64,000 nucleotides of DNA from Pseudomonas marginalis. Lineage in GTDB: Bacteria; Pseudomonadota; Gammaproteobacteria; Pseudomonadales; Pseudomonadaceae. Of this stretch, positions 61,106 to 64,000 are shown one piece after another. The DNA is taken from contig NZ_FNSU01000003.1 in assembly GCF_900105325.1 (NCBI RefSeq), positions 2,542,001-2,606,000 of the forward strand. Reading direction: 5' to 3'. The stretch's first letter is position 1. Each line of letters begins with the position of its first letter. The notes under the pieces are model-generated. The model ran no database searches. It had not been told where the DNA came from and saw only the letters and a program-made list of their open reading frames with translations. A program made the translations under genes and the position numbers.

Positions 61106-61534
61106 GGCAGCTCTCCGTTGGGGCTGGACAAAAACGGCAGGCAGGAAAAAACAGACAGCCAAGCATCGCCCACCGTGATGCTGTTGGATGATCCAGGCCG
61201 GTCTCCGGGCTCATGAGTGGTGCGCTGGCTCATCGACAGAGCGAACACGCCGACGGCGCGCCTTCCCATATCGCGGGCGATACAGTGGCAAAAGGCACCG
61301 TCTTGACTCATTTACCGTTGCGGGGGCAGCGCCGGAATCGCGGCAGCACTGTGTACAAGTGCGCTCGCTCACCGGCTTCCCTGTTTCACTCGGTCGACCC
61401 GTGGGTCACAGAGCACCTGGAACAAGCCGCGAAGGTTAGTGGGTTGGGGGTGGAGCGTCAATTAAAGCTGGCCTTGCACTTGAACCATCGCACCAGCGCC
61501 CTCCTCTACCCTTACAGGTATCAAGGAGAACACC
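61106..61534. other. Intergenic region between cobO and the sugar dehydrogenase gene
   Basis: This 429-base gap between divergent genes holds the cobalamin riboswitch on the minus strand. The remaining stretch 61415-61534 must hold both promoters. A good ribosome site (AAGGAG) precedes the next plus-strand gene. No small gene was seen. Confidence 0.7.
61190..61412 (-). ncRNA. Cobalamin (AdoCbl) riboswitch
   Basis: Read on the minus strand, the conserved blocks appear in order: AGGTGC, GGGAAGCCGG (61372-61381), CCCCGCAACGG (61315-61325) and GGAGACCGGCC near 61200. These match the B12 riboswitch core. It lies in the cobO leader and should lower cob expression when the coenzyme is abundant. Confidence 0.93.
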
Positions 61535-62848
61535 ATGCATAAAACCAGACTCGCCCTACTCATCATGCTCGCCGGCACCCTCGCGGGCTGCGGTGAAAGC
61601 TCCACCCTGCAGGTGTCCGACGGCACCGGGCCGTCGCCGCAGCTACCCGAGCCGAACAAAACCCTGATTCCCACGGTGAACATTGCCCCGGCTATCGGCT
61701 GGCCGGAGGGCGTGAAGCCAACGGCGGCGGCCGGCACCCAAGTGGCGGCGTTCGCCGAAGGCCTGGATCACCCGCGCTGGCTGTATGTATTGCCCAACGG
61801 CGATGTGCTGGTGGCAGAAACCAATGCGCCGCCCAAACCGGATGATTCCAAGGGCATTCGCGGCTGGGTCATGGAGAAGGTCATGGGCCGCGCCGGTGCC
61901 GGGGTGCCGAGCCCCAATCGCATTACCCTGCTGCGCGACGCCGATCACGATGGGGTTGCCGAGACCCGTACGGTGTTCCTGGAAAACCTCAACTCGCCCT
62001 TCGGTATGACACTGGTCGGCAATGACCTGTACGTCGCCGATTCGGACAAGCTGCTGCGTTTTCCCTATCAAGCGGGCGAAACCGCGATCAAGGCACCTGG
62101 CACCAAGGTGGTCGACCTGCCGGGCGGGCCCCTGAATCACCACTGGACCAAGAACGTGATCGCCAGCAAGGACGGCAGCAAGCTGTACGTGAGCGTCGGC
62201 TCCAACAGCAACGTCGGTGAGAACGGTCTTGAGGCGGAACAGGGCCGGGCGGCTATCTGGGAAGTCGATCGCGCCAGCGGCCAGCAGCGCATCTTCGCTT
62301 CCGGCCTGCGTAACCCTAACGGCATGGCCTGGGAACCCCAGAGCGGCAAGCTATGGACAGCGGTAAACGAGCGCGACGAGATCGGCAGCGACCTGGTGCC
62401 CGACTACATCACCTCGGTCAAGGATGGCGGGTTCTATGGCTGGCCCTTCAGCTATTACGGCCAGCATGTGGATGTACGCGTCACGCCGCAGAACCTGGAC
62501 CTGGTGGCCAAGGCAATCGTGCCGGACTATGCGGTAGGGCCGCACACCGCGTCTTTGGGACTGACGTTCGCCGAGGGCAGCAAACTCCCGGCGCCGCTCA
62601 GCAACGGCGCGTTCATCGGCCAGCATGGCTCATGGAACCGCAAGCCCCACAGTGGCTACAAGGTGATCTTCGTGCCGTTCGAGGCAGGCCAGCCTAAAGG
62701 GCAGCCAGTGGACGTGCTGACCGGGTTTCTCGATAAAGATGAGAACGCCATGGGCCGGCCGGTGGGCGTGGTGATCGATCAGCAAGGGGATTTGCTGGTG
62801 GCGGATGATGTGGGGAATAAGGTGTGGCGGGTGTCGGCCACTAGGTAG
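61535..62848 (+). CDS. Lipoprotein PQQ-type sugar (sorbosone-like) dehydrogenase
   Basis: The product has 437 residues. A lipoprotein signal ends in LAGC (C19). The six-bladed propeller family blocks include GLDHPRWLYVLPNGDVLVAET, SPFGMTLVGNDLYVAD, FASGLRNPNGMAWEP and GSWNRKPHSGYKVIFVPF. Related proteins oxidise sugars with PQQ in the periplasm; the actual substrate is unproven. It is divergent from cobO. Confidence 0.9.
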   Translation: MHKTRLALLIMLAGTLAGCGESSTLQVSDGTGPSPQLPEPNKTLIPTVNIAPAIGWPEGVKPTAAAGTQVAAFAEGLDHPRWLYVLPNGDVLVAETNAPPKPDDSKGIRGWVMEKVMGRAGAGVPSPNRITLLRDADHDGVAETRTVFLENLNSPFGMTLVGNDLYVADSDKLLRFPYQAGETAIKAPGTKVVDLPGGPLNHHWTKNVIASKDGSKLYVSVGSNSNVGENGLEAEQGRAAIWEVDRASGQQRIFASGLRNPNGMAWEPQSGKLWTAVNERDEIGSDLVPDYITSVKDGGFYGWPFSYYGQHVDVRVTPQNLDLVAKAIVPDYAVGPHTASLGLTFAEGSKLPAPLSNGAFIGQHGSWNRKPHSGYKVIFVPFEAGQPKGQPVDVLTGFLDKDENAMGRPVGVVIDQQGDLLVADDVGNKVWRVSATR

Positions 62849-62857
62849 CGAAGCCGC

Positions 62858-62920
62858 AAGCTTCAAGCGTGGAGCTGCAAGGTGGCATTGCACCCTCTTG
62901 CAGCTTACGACTTGAAGCTT
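62858..62920. repeat. Nested inverted repeat between convergent genes
   Basis: The outer arms AAGCTTCAAG / CTTGAAGCTT and inner arms AGCTGCAAG / CTTGCAGCT are exact. The repeat lies just after the dehydrogenase stop and before the peptidase stop. It resembles a fluorescens-group intergenic repeat and may end both transcripts. Confidence 0.8.
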
Positions 62921-62930
62921 ATCGCTGATT

Positions 62931-63467
62931 TCAGGGATTACGTGCCAGGTTTGCTGGCAACACACGCTTGGCGCTCAGATAGGCATTCTGCCAATACGCC
63001 TTGGACAAGGTGTCCAGCTTGACCGTACCGCCGGTCTGCGGCGCATGCACAAAGCGACCTTCGCCCACGTAAATCCCGGCGTGGCTGACCTGGGAGCCGC
63101 CACCGGTGGCGAAGAACAGCAGGTCGCCGGTCTGCAGGTTCTGCTCGCTGACATCCTGGGCGCGCATCACGATCAGTTCGCGAGTGGTGCGCGGCAGGGA
63201 GATGCCGGCGGCGTCGCGGAAGACGAAGCCGATCAGGCCACTGCAATCGAAACCCGAGTCCGGCGTGTTGCCGCCCCAACGGTAAGGCGTGCCGACCAGG
63301 CCCAGTGCACGAAAGAGTACGTCTTCGGCCGCAGGCGAGAAATTCTGGGTGGAATAGTTGAATACCGGCTTGGGCTTGACCGCAACGGGAGCGGGTGGCG
63401 GCCGGCTGGCGCAGGCGCTGATAAGCGCGGCGCAGAGAATAAGGAGCAGGCGGGCTGAGGTCGACAT
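62931..63467 (-). CDS. NlpC/P60 family lipoprotein peptidase
   Basis: The product has 178 residues. A lipobox is at LISAC (C19), followed by a proline-rich linker. The NlpC/P60 domain has the catalytic C75 (SGFDCSGLIGFVF), H129 (VSHAGIYVG) and H141 (RFVHAPQ). Such enzymes cut peptidoglycan stem peptides. It follows a paralogous gene on the same strand. Confidence 0.94.
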   Translation of the reverse strand: MSTSARLLLILCAALISACASRPPPAPVAVKPKPVFNYSTQNFSPAAEDVLFRALGLVGTPYRWGGNTPDSGFDCSGLIGFVFRDAAGISLPRTTRELIVMRAQDVSEQNLQTGDLLFFATGGGSQVSHAGIYVGEGRFVHAPQTGGTVKLDTLSKAYWQNAYLSAKRVLPANLARNP

Positions 63468-63611
63468 GTGCAGAACAATCCTGGTCTGGATGCGGCTATC
63501 GCTGCCGAACGCTGAAAACCAGAACGCGCAAGCAAAGCTCGCGCGAACGGATTACAACAATGTCCAGGGATTCTAGCGCTTACACGTCAAACTTCAAGTA
63601 TCACTTTAAGT

Positions 63612-64000
63612 TTACTTACTGGCGGTAACCGTAGTCGGGGCCATGGCGAGTGCGCGCTTGGCTTCGATGAAGGTTTTGCTCCAGTAGCTGTCACCCAGGC
63701 TGTCGACTCGAACACCGCCACTGCGACGGCTGCTGGAGTGGATAAACTGGTTATCGCCCAGGTAGATACCGGCATGGCTTACGCGACCACGACCTGCAGT
63801 ACTGAAGAAAAGCAGATCACCGGGCTTGAGGTTGTTGCGCGCGACCAACGGTGCTTTCACGTTGATCATTTCGCGCGTGGAGCGTGGCAGGTTCATGCCA
63901 GCTTCTTCACGAAACAGGTAGCCGATGAAACCGCTGCAGTCGAAACCGGCTTCAGAGGTACCGCCGAAACGGTAACGGGTACCGATCAGGGACATGCCGC
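63612..64000 (-). CDS. NlpC/P60 family peptidase, 5' end beyond window
   Basis: The visible 128 residues cover the catalytic domain: cysteine in AGFDCSGFIGYLF, histidines in VSHAGIYLGDNQFIH. It is clearly paralogous to the gene downstream (GDLLFF, SHAGIY and AKRAL blocks shared). The N terminus, with any signal peptide, lies outside the window. Confidence 0.93.
   Translation of the reverse strand, partial: GMSLIGTRYRFGGTSEAGFDCSGFIGYLFREEAGMNLPRSTREMINVKAPLVARNNLKPGDLLFFSTAGRGRVSHAGIYLGDNQFIHSSSRRSGGVRVDSLGDSYWSKTFIEAKRALAMAPTTVTASK

Overview
The window is chromosomal DNA from a Pseudomonas of the P. fluorescens group. The evidence is the high GC content, the flagellar gene order with the fleQ/fleSR sigma-54 regulators, the phhR-phhABC cluster, a PlpD-type phospholipase, a TTG/ATGA-coupled cobalamin operon, and many fluorescens-type REP sequences. 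No rRNA, tRNA, CRISPR array, prophage or insertion sequence was seen. Species assignment is inferred from gene content only.

Region 1 (1-25.8 kb, all minus strand) is a polar-flagellum locus. In transcription order it reads flgF-flgG-flgH-flgI-flgJ-flgK-flgL, a ketoacyl-ACP synthase III gene, fliC, flaG, fliD, fliS, fliT, fleQ, fleS-fleR, fliE-fliF-fliG-fliH-fliI-fliJ, hsbA and a truncated hsbR. Sigma-54 (-24/-12) promoters with exact GG-N10-GC spacing precede flgF, fleS and fliE, and a sigma-28 promoter precedes fliC. This fits the known cascade FleQ -> FleSR -> late genes. HsbR/HsbA are the phosphorelay partners that tune flagellar and biofilm output. The FabH-like gene resembles the one in the flagellin glycosylation island of P. 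syringae, but no glycosyltransferase accompanies it here.

Region 2 (26-31.3 kb) holds phhR and the divergent phhABC operon, which converts phenylalanine to tyrosine and transaminates aromatic amino acids. A TyrR-type box lies in the shared promoter. A convergent LpxH-like hydrolase follows, with a REPIN between the two.

Region 3 (31.3-50 kb) is a mixed housekeeping stretch: an AraC regulator, an EamA transporter, a SelW-like protein, the PlpD autotransporter lipase, a MarR regulator, recQ, a YecA-family protein, YbaN, a large symporter/hybrid histidine kinase, rmuC, several small orphan genes (46-48 kb), a FadL-type porin and a periplasmic glutathione-peroxidase homologue.

Region 4 (50-61.5 kb, minus strand) begins with a MarR regulator and MFS transporter that carry matching palindromic operators; a 40-residue membrane peptide is coupled to the transporter. 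Next comes the late cobalamin pathway. A cobalamin riboswitch leads cobO-cobB-bluB-cbiB-cobD-cobQ. After a 370-base repeat-filled gap comes cobU-cobT-cobC-cobS. Almost every junction overlaps by ATGA or TTGA. The region after 61.5 kb has a lipoprotein sugar (sorbosone-type) dehydrogenase and two tandem NlpC/P60 peptidases, the second cut by the window edge.

No clear new multi-gene system was found. The best leads are the transporter-coupled micropeptide with its MarR operators, a REP sequence that forms the C-terminal codons of CobB, the nested cruciform repeat inside the cob cluster, the orphan phage-like protein at 47.5 kb, and the altered Walker A motif in FleQ.
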